This document shows positions 10,720 to 21,557 of a DNA stretch of 64,000 nt, piece by piece; position 1 is the first letter of the stretch, and every line of letters begins with the position of its first letter. The DNA lies in the NCBI GenBank assembly GCA_029959085.1, contig JARWIR010000002.1, forward strand, positions 43,582,233 through 43,646,232, in the 5' to 3' direction. The position numbers and the translations under genes are program-made. The notes below the pieces were generated by a model. That model was not told the origin of the DNA and did no database searches. It was given only the letters and a program-made list of their open reading frames with translations. Source of the DNA: Nemophila menziesii. Lineage: Eukaryota > Streptophyta > Magnoliopsida > Boraginales > Hydrophyllaceae.

Positions 10720-12505
10720 ATAAATCCCCACACCCCAACTCAAAATTGAGTCGTGTCCCCACGACTCGAAACTGGCTCGAAAAGCATTAAAGTTTAAGAG
10801 CTTGCAACGAAATAGATAATATACAGTCTAACAAGAGGGTAATGAGTACTTACCTTTGCGAGAGTTGCTCAATTTCCAGGTTATGGGTTGGCGTTCTCAA
10901 TCTATTGTGATACCTTTATGATGCGCATGGAGTTCCTCGGTCTTGCGGATTATTTCAAAATTAACCGGGCTTTTCAATTATCAGGAACTTCATTGTTTTT
11001 CATGTCACATTCCACACTATTTGTTATAACTTTTCTACGTAGGATTTAGATGAAGTGTGGTTGGCAACATTAGAAATATCTCATGAAAATATACGATCTA
11101 GGATCGAGAAAAAGTGAATTATATTCGAGCATAAATTATTCCCTTTCAAAAAAAATAAATAAATTTTATAGAGGAGCAGGTTGAGTCGCGCCATAGAATG
11201 AGTAGGGGTCTCGACCTAGAATAAATTCATTATTGTCCGAGAGAACCTAGGGGACAAGTTCGCGACCTTTTTTCTCCGCATCGCAACCCGGATTCAGATT
11301 TTTCGTTTTACTTTCTTGATTTCTCCTTGCCTACACAAGCAAAATTTATACTAATATTCCTTAATTGTAGGAGTTGATCACCTTTGGATCTTGTAAAATT
11401 TATAATTCTTGTGTTACAACTCAGAATTCAGTGATCTCTATATTGAAACTGTCGTAATTCAAGGACCATTCGGAATATAAAAAGGCGCCTTTAAGTTCAT
11501 TGTCAATTTTATGCAATATTGAAAATACTACACGTCTCTAAATCTAGACAATATTGTACCACTTTGATATTTCGAGCACAACTTTTTCATCTTAAGTCCA
11601 ATTTCACTTTTAATACTTCTCAAATTTCACTGACTTTGTGGCCAACAACTATTATTTAAACAACCAAGCCTGAACCCTCCCTAATAAGCCTCGAAAACAG
11701 AAATAACTGAAGACTTGGTTTCTTCTATTACTGTTTCACCTTTGCCAAGTGATTTCTTTTGACCTTTTAACGCTTCTTCTTGTGTTGGACTTGAATATTT
11801 ACTCATTGCTTTATCTTGGTGCCTCCTATCATCCATATACCTAAAAGTTTCACACTAAACAAACAAATTAACGCACGAAATCTCTAAAAGTAACAATAAT
11901 TCTAAAACAAAGGAAAAAAGTGCATTATATCAAAATATGATGATTAATCTATTAAATTTTTCCATTTAACCCCTAATATGATGTCTCATGGAGGGTTTAT
12001 TCTATCACAACTCAGGAGACATCAAGACACCTAACTCAAAGTTTTGTCGTCCTAACAAAATAAGAAATAAAAAGCTATATGGTTATCTCTAAAATATTAA
12101 CTAAGTCTGATAAGCGTGAGAGAAGGAGAATGTAAATAATAATCCTAAAGCAACTACCTAGAGAGTTTCATGTAATATTAATATACTTATCATAGAAACG
12201 CTCAACACAGTTTAAAGTCAAAATTAGATTATTTTTGCAATTCACGAAGGAGAGGTTCTTTTCTTAGTTTGATATGAAGGCTATATATTGTTAATCGATC
12301 CTAACATAGTCTCTAATGGTCCATCTAACTATTCTCTATTGGTTTAATCGTCCAAGATCACATAGTTAAGAATCATAAGGTCTTTTAAGTTTGTAATGTA
12401 TGCTTAGGGACAATATGATTGTATATTTGGATAATGTAGAATGAGTTTTGGATCTCTCCCCACTAGCCATCAACGAATCTCCCTAGAGGTTGAGTTACTC
12501 TTTCA
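10720..12505 (-). repeat. Block G, copy 1: possible internal region of a non-coding LTR element
   Basis: This less AT-rich block recurs at 48802-50570 and 59747-61515, always between two E-F segments. It has no preserved ORF. Visible features are an inverted-repeat hairpin (GATGTCTC near 11980 with GAGACATC near 12016) and, on the minus strand, 'CGCAAAGGTAAGTA' near 10852-10865, which contains a splice-donor-like GTAAGT. The overall texture suggests untranslated retrotransposon sequence of the Gypsy type, but no protein motif confirms it. The ORF visible in the 48.9 and 59.8 kb copies is not open here. Confidence 0.4.
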
Positions 12506-13146
12506 TGTGAGATGTCATTATACTTCTTTCAACATATTTTTTACTTTTCAATACTTTTTTTATCCCGGAAAAGGGTGAAAATAAAAACAAGTGATATATG
12601 ATGAAAAGAACAATGACATAGCTTTAAAAACCCACCCCATATTTTTTTCCATGATCGTATCTAACCACCCGTAAATCAAGCTCTAAACGACTGTCTTAGC
12701 ATCACGATTCGAGTGTGGGTCATATTGAAAAGTCCTATAATCTAATAGATATGGCTCGTAACGTGGCTAATAAAAAGTTTTAGATAGACTAGGAGAGGCT
12801 GAGATGGATAATAAAAAATCAAATTTGGACAACAAGTTAAAAGGCAACAAAGGTCTTATCTAAGAACCACCTTAATCACTTTTTAAATTACACAACTTTG
12901 TTACTTTATCACCTCTAGCACACCCATTAATTGGTGTTTATGAATGGTCTACCCACCCTCAAGACTCCCTAAGGTAAAACTTACTTACCATAATGCTTAC
13001 TAATCCTTTCTTTACTATTAAGGTGTATTTCTTGTTCATAATTCAAAGAATATTATAACTAATTCCTAAACACATTACTTTTGTATCATTTACTCACTAA
13101 ATTTTATGTTTTTAGGCCACTAAATACATTCTACACCTTATTCCAA
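12506..13146 (-). repeat. E-F segment, candidate LTR (right copy)
   Basis: Direct repeat of 10027-10719, starting TGTGAGATGTCA. It is diverged, with visible indels; for example it keeps 'gatggataataaaa...caaatttgg', which the left copy lacks. Its right end is lost: the sequence passes at 'ttcca' straight into the leader of the F-box region, so block H is absent in this module. Confidence 0.4.
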
Positions 13147-13704
13147 CTAGTACACCATGACCTTGGTCCTAGCATGAGTTGTAAAACATTTACACTAAAT
13201 TAAATGATATTTTCTTCTAATAAATATTTTTTCCATCCTATATTTTGTCACTATTGACAAATGGAATTTATAGATGGATAGATGAATTTGATTTGTTTAG
13301 AGGTTAACTATGTTGACCTTTTCTATGGTTTTTGGATAGAAATGTCTAATTTATTAGTTTATTTATTATAATAGTTTCCTTAAGTTGAGTTATAAAGATA
13401 TAAAACTGAATATTTTGAAGTTTAGAGAAATGCTTACAAGATAATGGATACACATATTTGATAAGTCAAGTTTGGGGATAAAGATTTTATTTGCAATTTG
13501 AACAGACATGCTTTTTATTCCAAATTTTTTTATAAAATTGATATGTTTGGAAATTATTTTAGGGAAAAACAATAAAATTGTATATAAGTAAGAAAAAATA
13601 TCGTTATTAATCTATACATGATCCTTTTTATTACCCATTGCTAACCTTTATTAAAATTGGTTTGAAGTAAAGGAAGTTGATAACCTTCTCAAGTGACAGC
13701 GTTT
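13147..13704. other. F-box 5' flank, copy 2
   Basis: Shared by all F-box copies except copy 1. It contains 'ggtcctagcatgagttgt', 'ttttgtcactattgacaaat' and an AT-rich stretch with a purine/pyrimidine 'aaaacaataaaatt' run before the pseudogene. The ATG that opens most other copies (ATGGTTAGAAGTAAAGG) is ATT here. No convincing TATA box could be separated from the general AT background. Confidence 0.4.
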
Positions 13705-14456
13705 ATGATCTCACCGATGGGGCAATTGAATTATTATATTCTTCCAGAAGACATCTTCGTCAATGAGGTTCTGTCAAGGCTACCCGTGAGATCTCTATTA
13801 AAATTCAGGCGTGTTTGCGAAGAATGGTGTTCTTTGATCTCAACGGGTCGATTCATTAAAACTCACATAATCAAGCACTCAAAATCCAACAATTATGCCA
13901 ACCCGAAGGCGATTATACAAGGTATAGACTCATCTACTAACAATTTCACTTACTATGCCTTCCCCGATTACTCAAATTCTATATGATTTTAGCTCCCTAG
14001 TGAATGCTATAAAGTAAATTGATTTTTCCAATAATTAATTCCATTTTCAAGTCATGTGTCCTAGCAATTTGCTATTGTAATGACTTGTTTTGTGTTTTTT
14101 CCGAGGTCACGTACATATATAATTTTCAACACTTCTTTGAAAAAGTTTCATAGATTTCGGTTACATGACAGACAACTAGGGTGTCGTTATACTTCTAAGG
14201 TTCGGGTATGATGAAGAAAATGATGATTATAATGTCGTATTACATGTTGGTGGAAATGTAAATTAAACTGAGTCTAAGATTTATAATATAAAGAATAATT
14301 TTTGAAGAACATTGAAGAGCTGCCCAAATGAGAACTTTTACTGTATGGTAAATGGTCATTAGTCTTCGGAAACACTTCACTCTCCAACAAGTAGGGGCCA
14401 ATGGGAGAAGACACTTTGAAATCTCATTTTGTGAATATTATGTTGGTTATGCATAA
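13705..14456 (+). pseudogene. F-box/FBA pseudogene, copy 2 (best F-box N-terminus)
   Basis: The first 94 codons (13705-13986) are open. They hold the only uninterrupted F-box in the window: LPEDIFVNEVLSRLPVRSLL, then KFRRVCEEWCSLISTGRFIK. This fits the family pattern LPxD(I/L)xxxILxRLPVKSLLxFRxVCKxWxxLIxxxxFxxxH, in which the helices bind SKP1 to form an SCF ubiquitin ligase. A TGA at 13984 ends the frame where the linker to the FBA domain begins. The FBA remnant (about 14100-14456) is heavily damaged: the GFGYDE stretch is out of frame (TTCGGGTATGATGAAG is still readable at the DNA level) and stops occur every few codons. It lacks the shared two-base deletion of copies 1, 3, 4 and 5, so it separated before that lesion or was the template least affected. 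A 94-residue F-box-only product is conceivable but unsupported. Confidence 0.8.
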
Positions 14457-15650
14457 AAAATATTAAGATAATTTTTATTGATTTTCTATGGTGATGCCCA
14501 AAATCATTCATTGCCTCATTTTGCAAACCAGACATCCTCACTAGTTGGTTATTTGGAATATTTAAGGTCGATAGTTGTTCTAGTTGTTAATTTGGAGTAA
14601 AAAACTCTTCAATTTGATAAAAAAAAATATAAGTTTAAATCTTGATATATTTTTTTTTTATTTTTGTATTGTTCTTATCATTTGTCATTTATCAGTATGC
14701 TACGATTATAAATACTATAAATATATAGTTATTAAAATATTTTTTTAAACTTGTGTAAAGACATGATATATTTAACTATAAATGGGACAACTAATCAACT
14801 TTCCTCCCTTTTAACAATGGACCTATAAGATAAAAAGATATACATATCTATATTGATTCATTTATTCAAAATTAATATTACAATAACCAAACTATTACAT
14901 TTTTTTTAAATGTAGGAGGCAATTGAAATCAATATGAAAGACAAGATGAGAAACAATCATATCTTACACTATTTATAATATAACATGATCATCTCACAAT
15001 GTCAAAACATAAATTAAGAAGCTAAATTTACACATATAAAACTTGAGAAAATTTATTTGAGTTTTTAATATATTACTAAATAAATTAGACTCCTTAAGTT
15101 TTAGGTTCTCAAATCTATTTAGCAAATTCTATTAGAAAAAATATACGTCTATTAATGTAGTGCAATAAGAATATACGGGAGGTTTACATTACATTGTTGC
15201 AGAGTTGTTCTGCAACTTCAAAAATATGAAGTCTATATGCTTTCAATAACAAATTTTGAATATTACTTCTTAATTAACACATTGAGTTTAAAATTTTGAA
15301 TGCATGTTCTTAAATCTTTAGAAGTAACTAATTTTTTCACCTGAAGAAAAATCTTATAATTTTGTAGAGAATTGAGAAAAAAATTCTACTAAAATTATCT
15401 TTCTTTTTTATGAAATAATTTATCTTAAAAATATATTGATCAACATAACTATATAATTTTTTGGAAAGCAGGGACCTAGTAAATAAACTTTGATTCCAAA
15501 TTTTAACTTATACTTTGACTCTAAATTTGGCTAAAATTTTAACTTTAATTTATAAATTTGGCTCCAAAAATATCACTCCCTTAAAATGAGCCAAATATTA
15601 TATTAATATACAATTTTTTTCTTATATATATATATTACTATTTCAAATAT
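14457..15650. repeat. F-box downstream spacer, copy 2
   Basis: Very AT-rich and gene-free. It recurs after copies 3, 4, 5, 6 and 7, recognisable by the 'gggacctataagat' and 'taggaggcaattgaaat' runs, the 'gcagagttgttctgcaactt' run near 15200 (the centre is the near-palindrome GCAGAGTTGTTCTGC) and the 'tttggctaaaattt' run near 15530. It ends in an AT microsatellite next to the LTR relic. Confidence 0.5.
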
Positions 15651-15918
15651 ACTATTGAATAATTTTCATTATCATATAAGGAATATAAGTAATAGTCATA
15701 ATCAAATTTATCATGCTCGTAAGTGTGAGACCATTTAAGTTCAGTGTTAAGATAGTAGTAATTAATCTAAATAATCACAAATCAATGTTGGCGTCTGGCA
15801 ACACTTCACAAAAACTAGATAACATGATTTATCATTTTAATAAAGAATCGATTCAACGATAGTGCATGTACTCCTCTTATTGTTACCGTTCCGGATTATC
15901 CCAAAATACGGTATAACT
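15651..15918 (-). mobile_element. Degenerate LTR relic A3 (truncated to ~270 bp)
   Basis: Contains the 'gctcgtaagtgtgagacc' to 'ggattatcccaaaatacggtataact' part of the LTR relic, then stops at 15918 and continues as F-segment sequence ('gtgtgttttttcttg'). About 5 kb of the usual module order (rest of A, B/C, RT, D, E) is missing at this single joint. Confidence 0.55.
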
Positions 15919-16842
15919 TGGCCTAACGTGTGTTTTTTCTTGTACATATTTCAAAAAATACAATATAACTAGTTTCTAACACAATACTTTTATACCATTT
16001 ACACACTAAATTTTATGCTTTTAGGCAATTAAACACATTCTACATCTCATTCCATCTCTTAAAAAAAAAATTTTCCTAAAAAGACAATAAATCACATAAG
16101 AATGGAGATGAGAGGACAAATGATACAAAAATTTCAATTATTAACAAATTAAATTATATATTAAAAAACTAATAATTTAAATTATTATATAAATATATGT
16201 CGCTAGAGATAAATATGATACTAATGTTACGTAGTTGTTAAATTTCTTATAATACAAATAAAAAAAATATTATATCCAAAGGATTGATGACATGTTTTGT
16301 TTTTACAAATTATAAATTAGGCTTGCCTTATATCTAATATCAAACCCAAATACTTGATTTTTTTATTAAAGCCGTCATAGTCTTTTTTCCTCCTCCTCTT
16401 TAATCCACTTATTTCACCCATCTCTCTTTTGTCTTATCTTTCTCTTTTGTGTATTATGTTTCCTCCTTCATCATCTTCACTATCAAGATCTTACGGCTAT
16501 TAAGTTAATTGTGCATCTTTTTTTATTCAGATTGATGGTCCTTATATTTCAAGTAAGGCTTAATTTTATTAATCATTGTTCTTTGTAAATAGATAATTGT
16601 TATTCAAAATTTTTGTATTCTATCGGAATTAATTTCTTCTTGTTTAAGATAGTTTCTATAGGATCTTTTATTTGTTAACACAAATATACAAAATGATTTT
16701 GTGTTATAATTAGAAAATTTTGGGGATATTGATTCTTTTGATATTAATATTGCTTAATTAAATTTTTTGTTATTTAATTTGTGATTGAAAACACAGTAAA
16801 ATATATCATATGGAATGATATTGTATGAAAAAATTATTAATA

Positions 16843-16910
<68 letters not shown>

Positions 16911-17260
16911 TGAAGAATATAATGTACCCTTATGAACACAGAAATATTATGGTTGAGTTATATATTTTTTTAATTCGGTAGATAAATAAAATGTATTTAT
17001 GTTTTCTTTATGCATTATATTTGTCAATCATCCAATCAATTTATATTTTTTGAACTATCACAAAAATTATTACCTAAAAATCCGTATAACCTTGAATTAA
17101 ACTGATTACTTACCTTGTTGATTAAATTCATTATCAATTTTTTACTTTTGAAAGGTTAACATTTCATACCACTTTTTTAATAATGAATCAATACATAGAG
17201 AAAGTACTAGTCTATGAGGTAGTCTCAAGTTGTATATATTAAAACCCGCTCTAACTAGTA
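15919..17260. repeat. F remainder plus block H, copy 3
   Basis: 15919-16118 is the right end of the E-F segment and 16119-17260 is block H. H carries a pyrimidine-rich tract (about 16380-16450, CCTCCTCCTCTTT and CTCTCTTTTGTC runs) followed by an ATG at 16456 that opens only about 15 codons. Then comes an AAGTAAGG donor-like site near 16552 and a long AT microsatellite. It looks like a decayed plant 5' leader or promoter, but no gene follows in frame. Confidence 0.4.
16845..16909. repeat. AT dinucleotide microsatellite, ~32 repeats
   Basis: Uninterrupted (AT)n directly visible. The same site in block H has about 8 repeats at 25688 and 31930, 15 at 42154 and 27 at 53077, so it is a fast-changing marker among otherwise similar modules. 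Confidence 0.95.
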
Positions 17261-17772
17261 CGTCCTAGCATGAGTTGTGAAACATTTACACTAAATAAAA
17301 TGATTTCTTCTTCCAATAAATATTTTTTTCCATCCTTTATTTTGTCACTATTAACAAATAAAATTTGTAGAAGGATAGATAAATTGGAGTATTTTAGAGG
17401 TCAACTTAGTTGACCTTTTTTTTGGGTTTTTCGATAGCAATGTCTGACTTGCTTTCTTTCTCTACAATCTGTTAATTTATTTATCAACATAGTTTACTTA
17501 AGTTGAGTTATAAATATATAAAACTGAATCTTTTGAATCTGAAAGAAATTCTTAAAAGATAATGGATATACATATTTGGAATTTCTAATTTGTGTATGAA
17601 AATTTTATTTGCAATTTGAACAAATGTGCTTTTTATTCCAAACTTTTTTTTACCTTGATATGTTTGAATTTTTTTTTGGAAAAAATAATAAAATTTTCTA
17701 TAATAATGAAACAATATCTTTATTAATCTATAGACGGTCCTTTGTATTACTCTTTACTAACCCTTATTAAAA
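17261..17772. other. F-box 5' flank, copy 3
   Basis: Same 5' flank as at 13147-13704, with the 'cctagcatgagttgtgaaac' landmark near 17270. A minus-strand ORF at 17508-17714 is repeated with nearly the same sequence at 32555-32761. The similarity is explained by duplication, and the AT-rich composition gives no sign of a protein. Confidence 0.4.
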
Positions 17773-18573
17773 ATGGTTAGATGTAAAGAAAGTGTAAAAC
17801 CTTGTCAAGTGACACCATTGATGATCTCACTGATGGGAAATTAAATTATTATCTTCTTCCAGAAGACATCTTCGACGATGCGGTTCTGTCAAGGCTACCC
17901 GTGGAATCTCTGTGTTAAATTTCATGTGTTTGCAAATCTTGGTGTTCTCTAATCTCATCGGCTCGATTCATCATAATTCACCTAATCAAGAACTCAAAAT
18001 CCAACAATTATGCCAACCAGAGGGTGATTATACAAGGTATAGAATCATCTACCAACAATCCCACTTACTATGTCTACCCTTATTACTCAAATTCTATATT
18101 ATTTTAGCTCCTCAGTGAATGCTAAAAAGTTTATTGGTTTATAATTAATTGATTCCATTTTCAATTCCCTATTGTAATGACTTGTTTTGTGTATCTCCGA
18201 GGTCAAATACATATATAATTTAAAACCCTTATTTGAAAATGTTCCACCGATTGTGGTTACCCTATATACCGACCAATGGGGGTGTCGTTATACTTATGGG
18301 TTCGGGTATGATGAAGTAAATGAATATTATAAAGTTGTATTACTTGTTGGTGGTCCTGTAGATGATTATACTGAGACAAAGATTTATAGTATAAAGCATA
18401 ATTTTTGGAGAACATTGAAGAGCTTTCCAAATGAGAACTTTTACAGTATGGTAAATGGTCTTTTAGTCTCTGGAAAACTTTATTGTCCAACATGTTTGTA
18501 GGGGCCAATGGGAGAAGACACTTTGAAGTCTCATTTTGAGAAGATTATGTTGATTGCGCATAAACAATCTTAA
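17773..18573 (+). pseudogene. F-box/FBA pseudogene, copy 3
   Basis: The ATG at 17773 opens MVRCKESVKPCQVTPLMISL, but a missing base in the GATGGG(G)AAATT run shifts the frame at once. The F-box core is still readable in another frame (LPEDIFDDAVLSRLPVESL). The shared two-base deletion (TTCATGTGTTTGC) follows. The FBA part is open at 18187-18501 and reads YTYGFGYDEVNEYYKVVLLV, then DDYTETKIYSIKHNFWRTLK and LLVSGKLYCPTCL. This is the family's 'GFGYDxxxxDYKVV...vysLktxsWrxi...fvnGxLhW' layout. It stops at TAG (18499-18501) where other copies have Gln or Arg, and the frame runs on to TAA at 18571-18573. The conserved Trp of the 'GxLHW' motif is Cys in all copies. Confidence 0.82.
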
Positions 18574-19693
18574 GACAATTTTTACAGATTTTCAGAAGAT
18601 TATGGTGATGCCCAAAACAATTCATTGCCTCATTTTGCCAACTAGAACATCCTGACTAGTAACAACAGTTTAAATATGGTTGCTTGAAATATATAAGGTC
18701 GATAGTTGTTCTACTTGTTAATTAGGAGCAAAAGACTCTTCATTTTTTTTATTGTTTGTATTTTTTGATATATTTAACTATACAGGGACCTCTAGCCAAC
18801 TTACCTCTCTTTTACCAAGGGACCTATAAGATAAAAAGTTATACATATGTATATTGATTCATTTATTTAAAATTAATATTACAATAACCAAAATATTATA
18901 TTTTTTAAAAATATAGGAGGCAATTGAAATAAATATGAAAGACAAGACGAGAAACAAACATATATTACACTATTTATAATATAACAATATCATCTCACAT
19001 TATCAAAATATAAATTTTGAAGTTAAATTTACACATATATAACTTGAGAACATTTATTAGAATTTTTAAGATATTACTAAATAAATTACACTCCTTTAAT
19101 TTTTGGTTCCCAAATTTTTTCTAGCAAATTCATTTAGAAAACAATAAATTTTATCAAATATCACCATATACGAAATACTAAATATAAAATAAATAAATAT
19201 CATATCAAATATCACTGTAGTGTAATAAGAATTTACCGAAGGTTTAAATAAGAATTTAGAAGAGGTTTAAATTACATACAGGTTTGTACGTGTGCTCATT
19301 ATTGCAGAGTTGTTCTGCAACTTCAAAAATATAAAGTATATAAACATTCCACAATGAATTTTTTAATATTACTTCTTAGCTCCTCGAGTTTAAAATTTTG
19401 AACCTGTTTTCTTAAATATATATAGGTAACTAATTTCTTCATGTAAAGAAAAATCTTATAATTTGGTAGAGAATTGAGAAAAAATTCTACTAAAATTATT
19501 TTTCTTTAATTATCAAAATCACTATATAGTTTTTGGAAAGTAGGGACCTACTAAATATACTTTGATTCCAAATTTTATCTACTACTTTGACTATAAATTT
19601 GGCTGAAATTTTAGCTTTAATTTTTAAATTTGACTCCAAAAAATATCTCTCCCATAAAATGAGCCCAATATTATATGAATATACAATTTTTTG

Positions 19694-19696
<3 letters not shown>
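18574..19696. repeat. F-box downstream spacer, copy 3
   Basis: Colinear with 14457-15650 but missing short pieces. It contains 'gcagagttgttctgcaactt' near 19304. No gene is seen. Confidence 0.5.

Positions 19697-19749
<53 letters not shown>
19697..19749. repeat. AT microsatellite, ~26 repeats
   Basis: Uninterrupted (AT)n at the joint between the F-box downstream spacer and LTR relic A4. The corresponding tract at 34725-34755 is shorter and is followed by about 45 bp of spacer that is missing here. Confidence 0.95.
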
Positions 19750-19750
<1 letters not shown>

Positions 19751-20036
19751 CGAATATAAGCAAGTTTATCATGCTCGTAAGTGTGAGACCATGTAAGTTC
19801 AATGTTAAGCTAGTAGCAATTAATCTAATTAATCATAAATCAAGTTTGGCATCAGGCAACACTTTTTAAAAACCAGATATCATGATTTATCATTTTTATA
19901 AAGAACCAATTCAAAGATAATGCAGGTACTCCTCTTATCGTTACAGTTCCGCATTATCCTAAGATATGGAATAACTTCAAATCTTATCAGATAATCAACA
20001 AGTCACACATTGATTATGAATGATTAAGTTATAGCC
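19750..20036 (-). mobile_element. Degenerate LTR relic A4 (truncated)
   Basis: Left ~290 bp of the A relic, up to 'gattaagttatagcctaagaaa'. The sequence then continues as block C ('atatttttaaaattttttg'). Both parent sequences carry AAGAAA at this point, so the deletion joint has about 6 bp of shared homology. Roughly 1.7 kb of A plus B is absent. Confidence 0.55.
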
Positions 20037-21051
20037 TAAGAAAATATTTTTAAAATTTTTTGTTACAAAACATGCATTATAACTACACTTAGCAATTGAA
20101 TTCTACCATATATCTTCACTTTTCTGTTTTGCGAACATAAATCTAGGTTTACTGTCGTCTCAATGGAAACACATAGTAGTTTTATTCTAAGGTTTCATGT
20201 GAGTTCAATTCATAGATCATCATTTCATATAATTTACAAGGTTAGTGGTAGAAGATTATACAACCAAGTATGGATAGTATTGCAAGAATTCATCAAATCT
20301 TACGAGTATCTCATAAATACTTTATTTAATTACACAAAATTTAGGACCGTCTTTTTATCACAAAACTCCTTTTTTATGTGTGTACTATTTGTATAATTTT
20401 ACTACCTATTATGATTAAATTGAGCCTAAATATTAGGTTCCAGTTAACATTCATTCCCAAACTTAAAAACCTACCATATTTTATCCAAACAAAAAATGGC
20501 CACTAAATATTATCATGCATTAACCTTATCCAAACTTAAAAATATCTTTTCATAATTTTGAAGTTATAATAATATATCTGAAAGCATCATCCGTCGATCC
20601 ACTAAGATAAGCTTCAATTTCCTTGCAAAAATCATCACTTATCGACCTGACTCATCAATGGTTTTTTGAATAATTATTTTACAGAATTTGAGTATTAGGT
20701 GTAAGGTTATCCTTTAAGAAATAAAAGAGTGACAATTTAAAATGTCATTATTAATGAGGAGGAGTATAACAAGATAACATTGGGTTTATGTTGCCTGGTT
20801 TAGTTCAATATTTGCATATTCTTTATAAATGGGAGGAATATTAGGTTCTTTAAGCTTTGGATCTAACTCACTCTATGCTTGAGTGAAATTGGTGAGTTAA
20901 CTCTTAAAAAAATACCACCAAATTATTGAATTCATTGCAAGGAACAGGTCATTGAAGATGTTAAAATAGAAATCCAAACCAACATTCATAAAAGTAACAA
21001 TTAACAAAATACTCATGTGATGGAAAAGAACCACGAATAGGGAAGGAAAAA
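20037..21051. repeat. Module spacer C, copy 3
   Basis: Right half of the B/C spacer. The segment starting ATGGAAACACATAGTAG at 20165 is the same as at 1696 and 7727. Short ORFs here are not maintained among copies. Confidence 0.55.
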
Positions 21052-21517
21052 AATTTAACTTACAAAGTTTTTGCTTTGTTCCTTGAAAATAGAGTTAGGC
21101 TTATTATGGATGTTATCATCTCTCCCAATTACGATGTTTTTGTTAAAAATGGAGTAACTAACGAAAACATGTTTAGATATTTTTTTTTTAAAAAAAAGCA
21201 TAAATTACACAAAAATTTTGTGGCGGTTAAACTTGATCTTTCTAAAGCATATGCACATGCTTATTTGGAATTTCTTTGAAAATTTGGATATGCATAAGAG
21301 ATTGATTCAATGGATCACTTAATGTATTTCAACTTTCTCTTATGGGATATCTTTCCATGGAAGATTCTTCAAAGTACCAATCCTTCAAATGGTATTCGCC
21401 AAGGGACCCTCTTTTCTCCCTTTTTCTTTGTTGAATCAATACAGAATACCTGATAGGTCTTATTAATTTTGAATGCAAGAGTTGAAATATTTTGGGGCCT
21501 AAAGGTGTGATAAATAA
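21052..21517 (+). pseudogene. LINE reverse-transcriptase fragment, copy 3
   Basis: One frame reads through the start of the RT domain as a Tyr-Lys-Val-Phe-Ala-Leu-Phe stretch followed by NRVRLIMDVIISPNYDVFVK. It continues to KLDLSKAYAHAYLEFL before TGA at 21277-21279, making this the most continuous copy of the domain start in the window. The catalytic YADD region is absent and the 3' part lacks about 25 bp (the 'ctgccaaaaactgttgg' stretch) present in other copies. The invariant Asp after KAY is Ala, as elsewhere. Confidence 0.78.
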
Positions 21518-21557
21518 ACTTTAATAAAAGTAAACACACCTATAGATATCCACAAGA
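21518..21557. repeat. Left edge of spacer D and left target duplication
   Basis: The D spacer reads to 'tatccacaaga' and is then split by the LTR. The last five bases (21553-21557, CAAGA) are repeated at 23244-23248 on the other side; the uninterrupted site, for example at 9158, has CAAGA only once. Confidence 0.85.

Noticed and set aside
16754..16939. 61-codon minus-strand ORF rich in Tyr-Ile repeats
   Set aside because: It is a translation of the AT microsatellite; the 19675-19869 ORF arises the same way.
17508..17714. Conserved 68-codon minus-strand ORF shared with 32555-32761
   Set aside because: The conservation is explained by near-identity of the duplicated DNA. Other module copies do not keep the frame, and the protein is a low-complexity Phe/Tyr/Lys/Ile string.
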